Below are positions 40,601 to 51,424 of a stretch of DNA of 64,000 nucleotides, piece after piece. The stretch is from assembly GCF_022458985.1 (NCBI RefSeq), contig NC_061772.1, positions 10,406,001 through 10,470,000 of the forward strand, in the 5' to 3' direction. A program made the translations under genes and the position numbers. This DNA comes from Mugil cephalus (taxonomy: Eukaryota; Chordata; Actinopteri; Mugiliformes; Mugilidae). Every line of letters begins with the position of its first letter. The stretch's first letter is position 1. Under the pieces are notes generated by a model that ran no database searches, had not been told where the DNA came from, and saw only the letters and a program-made list of their open reading frames with translations.

Positions 40601-43600
40601 AACAGGCCAGCAATAAGTAAAGGTGTGAACACCACATTTGGAGGTGGTTTTGAGACACCTGTGACCACATTCTTCTCAGACCTTACAGGCCTTAGATGCG
40701 AGATTACGTGTGAAGGAGGATTATGTGTCCGCACTGCTTTGGTGAATTTCTCATAGAGAGGAATAAAGTATCTATCTATCTATCCATCTAGTGTGAACTA
40801 GACAAAACAGGATAACCTACGTGCCTACAGGGTGCTCCTGCAGCTGAGTTTTGCCTCATTCATTCAGAAAAGAACACAGTTAACATAAACGATTGCCTAA
40901 AAAGTAAAAAAGATCATAAGTGATGGCTGTTCATTAGTACTGAGAGCCTTTTAAAGTATTATGTCCTTGTAGCTGTAAACAAACTAATAAATAATTCTAA
41001 ACAATAATGAACAAATAAAATTGTCAAGTAAAAACACAACCCTGTGTGTAACCGTATGGAAACTTCAAGGGTTCAAGCTGTAATCTGAGCTCTGGGCAGG
41101 TCTCTGTATATTAACAAACATAATCACGGAGCGTGTGAGACTTTGCTGAGAGAGAATTAAAAGCTTGTTCCAAAATTTGAAAATCATGTCCCCAAACAAC
41201 AAACATGGCCCTGAGACAGCGGCAGGTAGAGATCTAGAGACAGCAGCTGTTACAATATGGATACAAATAAATATTGGGTGGTTATTTGCATACAGTTGCA
41301 AAAATGTGGGTTGGATATGAAGACGCATTTAAAGTGAACAAAGTATTTTCAGCTGTTGACTTGATCTGATCACTAATGAATTCTAATAAGCACATATGAA
41401 CAGGGCCTCAGGACAGCTTTAACTCCTGTTAAATTACATCCATGATGCCCCCCCCCCCCCCCCCCCCCCCCCCTCTCTCTCTCTCTCACACACTTACCTC
41501 CACAGTTGTTGCAGCTTTCTGTGTTTTCTTGCCAATCAGGTCAACGTGTTTGCACCCTGGTCTCATGTATTTCTTTGCCACATCGTACACCCAAGGGGGA
41601 CAAGTGGCAGAAAAGAGGAGAGTCTGTGGGTTGGCGTCGTCATCTAGAAACGAGCACATACACACACATTTACATTTAAGACTACACAAAAGCAGTAATT
41701 TAATTGACATCAGCATATAGGACAGACAAACTAATATGAATAAACATATATGTACTAAATGAAAAGCAGTAGTTACTTTCAAAACCTACAGACAAGTTTA
41801 TTTTACCTTTCTTATATGACGACCCCAAAATCTCCTCCACCTGCTCGGCAAAGCCCATGTCCAACATCTGGTCTACCTCGTCCAGGATCACGTGTTTCAG
41901 TTTGGACAGGTTGAGTTTATTGTTCTGAAGATGGTCCTTGATGCGACCAGGGGTTCCAACCAAGATGTCAATGCCGTTACGGATCGCATCAACTAGACAG
42001 GGAGAGAGGAGTAAAGGAAGACAGTATTAATGTTAATGTAAAAGACACGTAGGAAAAACAGCAGAACACATTAGTTTCACATTTTAGCTCCATTACACTA
42101 TTTCTATTTTAATTGTTTACCCTGAAATAGACATAGATATATAGACAAAAGGTTTAGTTTGAATAAATACAACGATTAGGAGGTTTATACACTTCCAGTC
42201 ATAATCACATACTACTATAATGTCAGACATCTTATTTTATATATAGTTATGCTTTCCGAACTTAGCCATATGAAAATTCATGCATGTCATGTCACAGCCT
42301 GAGGGTGTTCAGTGACTAACATGGACTGTCTATAAAGATACGGATATATTTGGAAAGCTTTGAATTCAGGAAGAAGAAGAAGAAAACTATATATTGTTTT
42401 CGCAGATTTTGGTGGTGGGTATCGAGGGGCCCAGTGGATGAGGGTGAGAAAAAGAGGCCATTTCAGTTAAAGGCCGAACCGAGGACCTGGATAAAGAGTC
42501 CACATAACACGACTAAGAGTATTTGAACCCATAAAACTAGAACGAATGTGATACACTCTGAAACTACTGGTTGAAGATCACTACTTACTCTGTGGATTGT
42601 AAGAGCTGCCCCCATAGAAACAGGTGATTGACAGTTTCTTGGTGATGTCTTTGAAGTCCTTAGCAACCTGGATGGCCAACTCTCTGGTTGGAGTCAACAC
42701 CAGAACCTGAAGACAGACAGAAAAGATAAGAAACTCAGCCACACACAAAAACACAGATGCTAGCTTTCAGTAATTGGTGTGAGCGTGTATCTGTGCCCAC
42801 CTTGGGAGGTCGTCCTCTGGTTGGCTCGACTGCATCGTTCTGGAGCTTCTCCACCAGAGGAATAGCAAAGGAGAACGTCTTTCCTGTTCCTGTACGGGCT
42901 TGGGCGATTACGTCTTCACCATCATAGATGGGATTAAATGTCTTAACCTGAATGTCAAAGAGGTAAGAGACTCCCCGAGCTGAGCGCGTAGTGATAGCAA
43001 GGTGACAGAGGAAGAGAAAGTAGGATGATGGGACAAAGAGGAAGAGAAGGGATCAATAATTTGTTTATTAGATTTATTGTTTCAGTCTGTAACAGTAGGA
43101 AAAAAAATTTTGTAAAGTTTAAATTCAACACTAAAATTGTAAAGTGAACATATCAGGATCTGAAGCTGTACCAGTAACACTTTTGCTCTAGATCTATGTC
43201 AAAACAATTAAGGTATGAAAATGTGAATATGACGTTTACCTTTAAGCTTATCAATAGTGACCTTGGAGATTCTGAAGTTGGAGAATGCCCCTTCTTTCTG
43301 CTCCTGTGTCTCCTCCTAAATAAAGAAAAAGACGTACTGTTAATGTGTTTTCTAACCCAACAGTTGGAGAAAGAGAGATTTGGCATCAGCTTCCAAAAAC
43401 AGTGTCTTAAACATCAAACAGAATATGAGTTTCAAAGACGCCGCTGCAAGTGTCCAACAGACTGATATCTCCCAATAAAAACAGAGAAACATCAGAATCA
43501 TTTATTTAAATCACCACAGGGAGCAAACATAGTAAATATTCACACAAACCTTTCATCTGAACTGCTTCTGAGTGGAAATGTAAACTTTCAGTGCTGAAGT

Positions 43601-43929
43601 TGGGATGAGCTAAGAAATGTTTACAGCCCCGTTCCAAATCTTACCGTTTCCTTTTCGCTGTCACTAGCTGAGTCTTCACTTGACTGGGACGGTGTCTGGA
43701 TGGGAGTCTGAACAGGGGTGTTTGGGGTGGAATGTCCATTGGTTGCTTCCTCTGCAATTGGTTTCTTTTGCTTCTTCTTCTTTTTCTAATACACAAGACA
43801 AGACGAAGTGTTTTGCAATGAATGACCTTGTCCACTGGGGCATTGACAGAACATGCATTTATCTTTTAAGTACACTTTGAATAATCTGCTAAACAAGACA
43901 TATTCTATTACTCTGAGTGTGGTGAACAT

Positions 43930-43963
<34 letters not shown>

Positions 43964-45410
43964 TTCACTGTTTACATCTAAACTTAGGATTTTGGTGAGG
44001 GAACTTTGACAACTGGTAGCTAGATATAAGCAATTAAGTACTGACCTCTGTGTCTCCCTCTGTGGTTTTCTTAGTCTTCTGCTTTGGTGTTTCAGCCTGG
44101 TCACTGTTGCCATTCATGTCTGTGGCCTCGTCCATGTGGCCGTTCTCTTGGTCCGCTGCCAGCTTGTCTTTTTTCTTTTTCTTCTTAGGTGCTGGGGGAT
44201 CGCAGTCTGGTTCCTCCTGCACCTCCAACTCCTGCTGCTTCTTCTTCAGCTTCTTGCCCTCCTTGTTCTTTTTCTTTATTATTTTTCAGAAAATGGAGAA
44301 AAAAAAATATGTTCCATCAACTACAGCTGCTGAAATTGCACCATGCTAATTTTATCGATTTTAAGTACCTGCAGACACCCTTATTTACTTGTATAAATAT
44401 TGCTTTACACATTTAAAAAGTGTTTTTTCATCTTAAATTGAGGTTTATTATTTTTAAACCATTTAAAGTTTTGCTCTTGATCAACTACAGTTACGGTTTT
44501 GATCTGGGGCCATTTGATATGATCTCTGTGTTGGTCAACTTAATTTGATTTAAGGAAAAACCCTTCAAAATCCACTTTATTTTTTTTTTTTCACTTAAGA
44601 TGAGATGAAATTAGAAAAGCCTTAACTGTCATTGTCCATATAATACAATAAAACTGCCAAATACCCATCACAGCAGTGCCTTTAAAAAGAACTAAAACCG
44701 AAAACACCTCAAATAAACAAACGATACCATACAAAGATCGACTGACACCACAACAAATATTAAATATATTGGACAAGACTTTAAACTCTTAAGGTGGATT
44801 AAAATAAAAACAATGGCACAATTAGCGGCGCCTGCAACGAAGTTCGTTGTTTTAAGGAGGTTGTTTTTGACTAACAGCTGACCAGTCCAGCTGAATAACA
44901 CGTCATCAGTTCGCGTCCACTGTGCGGACTGTACACACGTGTACGCAGGTTCTGATGGTTCCCATGTTGTCAACCCATAAATCCATGTGGTCTATAGATC
45001 GGCTCAGTAACACATGGGCATGCCACGTGATCTCCTACGTGAGCTAGGCCAAATAACTGCGTTACCATTCTGTGTAATAATCTTAGTAAATGAATATCGA
45101 CATGGTCCCTGATTACAACATAACACTGATATTCAGATTTAACATGTGTACTCGTTTCCCGTTGCGTTTTTTCCCTGACAGTTCAGCGGCGTTAGCTACC
45201 CGGCTAGCTGAGGTTAGCATGCTGAGCCACATGTTGCCAAACAAGGACCAGCCGGAGGAAGGACGTCGTGTGAGCAAAACTGTGTTTTCTCAGCCTGTCC
45301 ACGTCGACATGACCCACTCTCCTCACCTTTAGGATCTTGGCCTCCGCAATAGTGTCCACTTCGGTTTCCATTTCTTGTTCCTCGGTTTCAACGATGATTT
45401 TTGACGGCAT
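37463..45410 (-). CDS. ddx21: Nucleolar DEAD-box RNA helicase DDX21, complete
   Basis: ATP-dependent RNA helicase of the nucleolus, acting in rRNA transcription and processing. Coding exons, 5' to 3' on the minus strand: 45410-45327, 44273-44046, 43785-43645, 43315-43240, 42979-42801, 42706-42589, 41992-41807, 41643-41498, 40277-40128, 40014-39853, 39682-39563, 39253-39180, 38966-38807, 38579-38445, 37907-37863, 37714-37463 (TGA stop). The sum is 2256 nt, giving 751 residues (human 783). Motifs: lysine-rich N-terminus (exons 2-3), Q-motif region, ARTGTGKT (204-211), PTREL (242-246), DEVD (313-316, the DDX21/50 variant of DEAD), SAT (348-350), [12 protein letters not shown] (from 467), HRSGRTGR (497-504), a GUCT domain (about 531-680), and a Gly/Arg-rich tail ending in a conserved KRSF-type terminus. 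DDX50 is the only close alternative, but the RGG-rich tail favours DDX21. Confidence 0.95.
40735..40793 (+). repeat. Non-LTR-type tail with TATC microsatellite
   Basis: GAATAAAGTATCTATCTATC is the kind of 3' tail left by fish LINE/SINE insertions. It lies in ddx21 intron 8; the upstream 170 bp may be the body of the element. Confidence 0.45.
41448..41486. repeat. C26 homopolymer plus (CT)n in a ddx21 intron
   Basis: A run of 26 C followed by a CT array. On the ddx21 transcript this reads as (AG)n followed by G26, starting about 12 bases after the exon 8 donor. Confidence 0.9.
43645..44273 (-). other. ddx21: Lysine-rich N-terminal exons 2 and 3 of DDX21
   Basis: Both exons start and end in phase 0, and both open with a run of lysines. 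Exon 2 also carries a second lysine cluster (PKKKKKKDK). These basic clusters, alternating with acidic Glu/Asp segments, are probable nuclear and nucleolar targeting signals. The shared phase and opening suggest origin by exon duplication. The exon 2 acceptor has A-rich sequence between the T-rich tract and the AG, so that boundary is slightly less certain. Confidence 0.7.
43929..43964. repeat. (TAGA)n microsatellite
   Basis: About nine TAGA units in the ddx21 intron between coding exons 2 and 3. Confidence 0.9.
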
Positions 45411-47372
45411 TTCTTCCCTGGTGGAGTCCCTCAACGCAGACACACTAGCGAGGCTACGGGCACGCGGATGGAAAGGAACGCGCAAGGCGGCGTCAGGAAG
45501 CGTGTTCACAAACCAGACACAGATCTGGACCATGTAGATAGGCACGACAAGACTATTGCACTAAAATAATAATAATAATAAAAACACACAGTAGCACACA
45601 AATGAATATAGCGGGAACTGTGAGGAATTTTTAAAGGAGGCATTTTTAAAACAGTAAACATTAAACAATAATGCAAATAGTTTTCATGTTAGTGCAAATA
45701 TGTTTACTGAGTGTAGGTGAATTGGAGAATAAATATCGGGGTTACTGCACAGAAGTCTGCAAAGGAGAGATTACTGTGCAATACAGTGAAATATACTTAA
45801 AAGAATACAAGGTGTTTAAAATACAATAAAATATATGGATTAATTAAACTAGTGAATACATTAGATTCTGCCATTGTCTGTATAATATAAAGTGCAAAAT
45901 ACAATAAATAAATAATACGAAAGTACCTAAAATGCAATATGCAGTCAAACTAACACATCCAAACGCAGACTGAGACCACGATAAATATTAAAATAACAGA
46001 TCAGTGAATACATGTAACATAAGATACCAGCAGATGGCGCACTGTGTCCTGTTTTGTGGCGCTGCGCCTGTCATATATAGAGCATCAGCAACTAGAGAGA
46101 AGCCAGAGAGGAGTGATCATTTTTTATTTTTCGACATCGCTATTACATGTGAGTGATTCTATGTTACTACAGACAGAAACGTGGCCATGACGAGTGAATA
46201 AGTAGCGTCAGAAATAAACTCGAGTGTGACCCCGAGTCGCACTTCTCAGCTTTAAATAATGGACCAGCACCCCCTAGCGTTGAACTGAAGCTGAAGCCTG
46301 AAAACTTTACATCAGTTTCATGCTAATTTTGAGCACTGATAATCAAACATGTCCATTTTTGAGCGACCTGTTTGACCTATTTGCATGCTAAGATGAAAAG
46401 TCAGAACGATCTCATTTATCCTGCTGAAATTGCAACATATTATTTATATTTAATGCACAAAGATTCGGACCCTAGCTGAACTAAAAACTGAACAATGAAG
46501 TGGACAATCAGATCTATACCATGGACTCGAGAGTTGCTGTGGTGTTTTTTGCTGTTGGAAAGTAGGTAGATAGGATGTTCTAACAGGATATTATAAGAGG
46601 GAGTTTTCATCTGACCCACTGCTTCAAGCTCAAATCTGTCGGTGAAACTCTCGCTGAAAAAGGCTGAATTGCTCCTCACCACTACTCCATATATTTGGCC
46701 CAGGGTTGTCTTTCTTGTTTCATTCTAAATGAGTTTTCTGATATATATATATTTTCCAGTTGAACACAAATACCCATTTCTTAAAAGATTTCCCGGATTT
46801 GGTTGAAACTCTTGGGTGAAGAGTGAGCTGTCTTTATTATGTCTTTATTAACGTACCAGCTTGGTGCGTTGTACTGTTAGACATCTGAGGAGAGAATAAC
46901 CTCTCACACACTGCTGATGGTGTTACTGTGTACACAACAACAGTCTTTAAACTTTTAAATTAGTCTTCTCTATTTTTTGTATATTTTATATTTTTTTATT
47001 TATTTTACAGGTTCTACATAATAAAACATATTCTTTGTCGATGTTTTTGTATAGGCCATAAGACTATTATTATTATTATTATTATGTAATGAAACTACTA
47101 GACATAGAATTTCTCTCGGGATAAATAAAGTATCTATCTAAACTAGTCTAACATACCATTGATTGTAGCCTAAATACTAATGGGATGCTCCGTTCACGGC
47201 CTGAAACCATTCCTCAAACGCCGTGGCTGCAAATTTACGACATTGTCGTAAAGCGCCAGTGTTGTGGTTGACCACCAGTCGTCCTCTGAGTGAGCTGAGC
47301 TTGCAGTCGCCCTTCAACCACTGCACAGAGAGTGTTGTACTCGGTCAACGGAGGTTGGACTAAAGTTAAACC
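45411..47372. other. Divergent intergenic region between ddx21 and mpc1
   Basis: Holds the two promoters, with relatively GC-rich sequence near each start codon and an AT-rich middle. A CATATATAGAGC box near 46,073 looks TATA-like, but no exon follows that I can support. Confidence 0.45.
47040..47145 (+). repeat. (ATT)n and retroelement-like tail
   Basis: An ATT array, then ATTTCTCTCGGGATAAATAA and AGTATCTATC, similar to the tail at 40,735. It lies between ddx21 and mpc1. Confidence 0.45.
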
Positions 47373-49387
47373 ATGGCGGGGACAATTGCACGCAAAGCAA
47401 TTGACCACCTGAAGAGCAAGGAGTTCAGGGAATATTTGATGAGGTACGTATTAAAGCGGCAAGATCCCTCTATTAGCACGGATGCTAATATAGCTAGCTG
47501 GTTTGTCAAGTTACAGCTGGTTGAGTTGGCTCATTTTCAGTGACTGCACAGAGTTGTTGGTCCTGGCCGGTTTTACTACGGTTTTAACAACATTTCATAA
47601 TTAAATTAAATTAAATTAGTTTGAGCCCCGGGATTTCTCGATAGCTTCATTCGGGTAGTTTTCAAGGACGACTGTTCTATCTGTAGTGGGGCTTATGGAC
47701 AAGTTTATGGAGGGAGAACCCGCATAAACTCGTTGGTTTAGTTTTTTTATGGTGTCAGCTTCTTCAGAAACGCCCACTAAAATTACTTTAGAGACAAAAG
47801 TAACAAAGAGAGACGCATTATACTCTATCACCTTTTGTCAAGACGTTGGTTAATGTGTACATGGTGCTCTTGTGATGTGCTTACCTGACACAGATTAGCC
47901 ACTTCAGAGAAATAGGTTAAAGGCGAAATTATGACATGGTGATGCAAGAGGCCATCTTTGTTTGTTTTTCTCAAAGATACACAGCACAGTTATCTCTCTT
48001 CTCAGTTATTCCCTGAGGAGCACCTTGAAAGAACAGTAGAAAGGTAAACAGGTGCACTGCAGGTGTGGGGGAGGCTCTTTATAATACCAGTGTAACCATG
48101 GGCACCATCCTCTCACAAATAAATTTGTCATTTTTCTTTATGAATAGTATAGCAGCCAGCTCACTATACATGGAGACAAAGCATGATTACACAGATGAGT
48201 ACTGCAGGATCTGTGTTCTTTATATTAATATTATCTTTCATTAAAAACAGTTCCATTGTCTTTTTTTGGTGCATATATTTCTCTCTTATGCCCACATGAT
48301 TTAACTCTTTTTATTTTCTACCCCCCCCATGTGCCATCAAACATCCAACAGCACGGTAAGTCCTCAACATCCTAAGCATCTGTTTCTGGCTGTTAGCTTG
48401 AGTCCGTCATGTCCCGATCTTTACTGTCATATTTGTGTTCTGTTTGGGTATTTTTGACACCATTATTCTTTGTTATATGAATTCTGTTCTGTTTATAAAC
48501 TTTATTTTCTCCCCTTTGCAGCATTTTTGGGGTCCTGTGGCAAACTGGGGTCTTCCTATAGCTGCCATCACAGATATGAAGAAGAGCCCTGAAATTATCA
48601 GTGGCAGGATGACCTTTGGTAAGACATACGGATGCATGTACAAATAAATCCAGAATATGCATGCAGTGCACACGCAATACTCTTACAGGCCTGTACTGTT
48701 GTACTGGGTGTGTGCAGATTTAGAGAGGTGGGTCAGGATTTGACCTGTATCCCCAGAGCTGTAGCAAACAGTCTCCAGAGTGAAACTGTGTACAACAATA
48801 CACTCATGTTGTGTGTTTTCTTCCTCCTCTCAGCTCTGTGCTGCTACTCACTGCTCTTCATGAGGTTCGCCTACAAAGTGCAGCCACGCAACTGGCTACT
48901 GTTTGCTTGCCATTTGACTAATGAGTCAGCACAACTTATCCAGGGAAGTCGTCTCATCAAATACAAGTGAGAAATATTTTGTATTCTTATGATTACAAAT
49001 AGATTTGCTGACGGGGTCTAGTTTTGAACTGCCTGCCTGACCAGATTCAAATCCCAATGTGGGCACAGTGCTTGAATAAATAGAGCCAGTACTGATTTAT
49101 TTGCTTTATTCTTTCATCTTTTCCACCTGGTATCTGTGATGACCACAATGACGACCTTTTTTATCTTTCCAGTTATTAGTTTATATTTATATATATATGT
49201 GTGTGTTTGTGTGTGTGTGTGTGTGTATATGTATGTATTTAACTGTAAAGTTATTAGGAAAAGAAATATTAGCAAAGTTAAGTGAAATAAAATCTATTCA
49301 TGAGTACCAAAGGTTGTGGAATAAAGAAAAAACTAATTGTGTGCACTCAATCCTTCCTGTTATTTCAGCATGGAGAAGAAGAAGTGA
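47373..49387 (+). CDS. mpc1: Mitochondrial pyruvate carrier subunit 1 (MPC1), complete
   Basis: Inner-membrane subunit that pairs with MPC2 to import pyruvate into mitochondria. Exons: 47373-47443, 48352-48355 (four bases), 48522-48618, 48834-48966, 49369-49387. The total is 324 nt, giving 107 residues (human 109). Seen: the [20 protein letters not shown] start, [28 protein letters not shown] and [16 protein letters not shown], all family hallmarks, then a lysine-rich end. The Ser-Thr of the conserved LMSTHFWGP stretch is only recovered through the four-base exon; joining exon 1 straight to 48522 shifts the frame. The gene lies head-to-head with ddx21, about 2 kb apart, and tandem with kifbp. 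Confidence 0.95.
49185..49236. repeat. AT/GT microsatellite in mpc1 intron 4
   Basis: ATATAT followed by an interrupted GT array, about 130 bp before the last exon. Confidence 0.8.
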
Positions 49388-50276
49388 TCTTAATGGTTGA
49401 GTAAAACAGGTGCAGGATGCTGACTGCAGGGTGGAACCATGCTGCTTCATCAGCTGTCTACGCTGGAACCCTTGCATCTACTCATCTTATCCAACCAGTG
49501 AAACCACTGCACATAGGCCAATTTTTTTTTTAACCTGACGTTAACATGATTGATCACCTTCACAATGTCTTAGTCACTTTACTACAGAGACAGAAAAACT
49601 GGTGGTTTCCTGTGATTTAATTTTAACATTCAACACCCAAATGTAATGTTGGAGAATATACACCCGTTGAACCAGCCTGACAGTTGGCTGCCTTGCACAC
49701 AAGGTCATAAATTATTTCATATCATGTCATTGGTGTAATATCTTTGATTACACTGAAACCTGCGTAGAAATCTAAATTAAGAATATTTTATTGAAAACTT
49801 AGGTTGATGTCACTTTCTGATGGCACGTCCACACTGTAGCAGACTCTTATGGCTGAGCACACAGACTTCATTCATTAATGTCAACATAAACACAGAAGAA
49901 CACACATGGCTGAGCGGTCTGCTGTGTCCTGGAGCAAAATAGAAAGTGTGTGTGTGTGTGTGTGAGGATCCAGTAGGACTTGTTTTTAAGTGTATGAGAA
50001 CTAATAATAGTTCAAACAAATGTATAACTTGAACAAAACAAATGTGGACATAGTTTCATGTGGTGAAACCTCACATTATAAATCAGTATAAATACTTTGC
50101 AAGCTGTGACTGTTAAGGTTAAAATCCCATGTTACTGGGCGAGACTAGCTGCTTCTGTCAATGCTGACCAAACATGTTCTGTGTGTTGTCATGTGTTCTC
50201 CACATTAATTTATTGTATCATATTCAAATTATTTTCCCTGATTACAGTTTGAATTCCACAGGTTTGTTAAAATAAA
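49388..50276 (+). other. mpc1: mpc1 3' untranslated region and poly(A) signal
   Basis: About 0.9 kb of AT-rich noncoding sequence follows the mpc1 stop, containing a short GT repeat near 49,948, and ends at AATAAA (50271-50276). It has no competing gene signal. Confidence 0.55.
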
Positions 50277-50754
50277 CTGGCTCTAACAAACTTAATTTTG
50301 AAAATGTTTTTCATGAAGTTCAACCTTGCAACTAGCGTGCCCCATCCACTAAATGTTGCAGCAGGAAGTTGGTCTGGAGTATCTTGGCGTCGTTAAACTT
50401 TGCCAACTCAGGAACCGCTCCGCTGGGAACTGTTTATGCCCCAGCAAATATCTCCCAGGCCAGACGAATTGTTGGGTAATGGCCATGTAATCATCTACAT
50501 AAACAGAGAGTGGTTGTGTTGAATGTTCTTAAAACAAAATGGGTCTGATTGCTCGCAGAGGTACTTTTGTTCAGGTGAAATATACAATGTCAAATCGTAT
50601 ATGTCACCTGATAACTAAAGTAGTATTTACACTCAACAACCCCTTGCTCTGTAACCTAATACCGGTGTTTTTATTAACACTAAACACATCAACAGAAATA
50701 GAAAGCACAACTGAACTCAGCTGCAAGTTAATACTATTCATTCATAAGTTATTA

Positions 50755-51115
50755 AGGCAGACTTGTGTGTAGGTCTGTGTGACTCAGAGAATAGACATGG
50801 TCCTTCTGAGGGTGTCCTGAGATGTCTGACAACAGTGTTGTGACTGGGGTTATTTGGGTCCTATGGGTTGAGGGGAGGGGGCTCTGTGGATCAAGCTTGT
50901 TCCAGTGCATCCCACAGATACTTGATCAGTTTGGGATCTAGTAAATTTGGAGACCAGGTCAACACCTTGTGCTGTTCTTCATGTTTTTTGTTTTGTTTTT
51001 TTCTGGGTTGTTCAGGCCGCATCCTGCCATCTACACCAACATGAATGCCAGGTCCAAAGGTTTTCCAGCAGAACATTGTATTGTTGCAAGATGGTTAATG
51101 TAATTTCTCCTATCA
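50755..51115 (+). mobile_element. Decayed Tc1-like relic, copy 2
   Basis: Matches copy 3 in several blocks: ATAGACATGG, CACAGATACTTGATCAGT, and AACATTGTATTGTTGCAAGA against AACATTGTATTGTCACAAGA. It lies between the mpc1 3' end and the kifbp promoter. The terminal repeats are eroded. Confidence 0.6.
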
Positions 51116-51424
51116 TTGCGTAAAAGTTGCGAGCTGGATAAATGTATTAATCATAGATTAAAGAGTAGCAGGTCAGCTCTGTCAAAACTTAATTGTATAT
51201 ATCATATAAGTATTTTATTTACTGTAACTTTTTACATTGAATAAGCATCATTGTCGCGTTCTTGGGGAGATACTTACCTTCATCGATCATAACCGATCCG
51301 TTTCTTCCTCGATGTACGAGAAAGAAAAAAAACTCGGGCAGTTATGACTGTTAACCCCCAGCAGGTGGCAGTAACGTAACAGTGAGGACCCAGCGGCAGC
51401 GAGACGACAAAGAAGAAGACCAAC

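Noticed and set aside
49030..49075. tRNA-like B box (GATTCAAATCC)
   Set aside because: No matching A box or cloverleaf; at best an old SINE trace.
51266..51290. U1 snRNA-like GATACTTACC
   Set aside because: Only the donor-complementary bases match; the rest of U1 and its promoter elements are absent.
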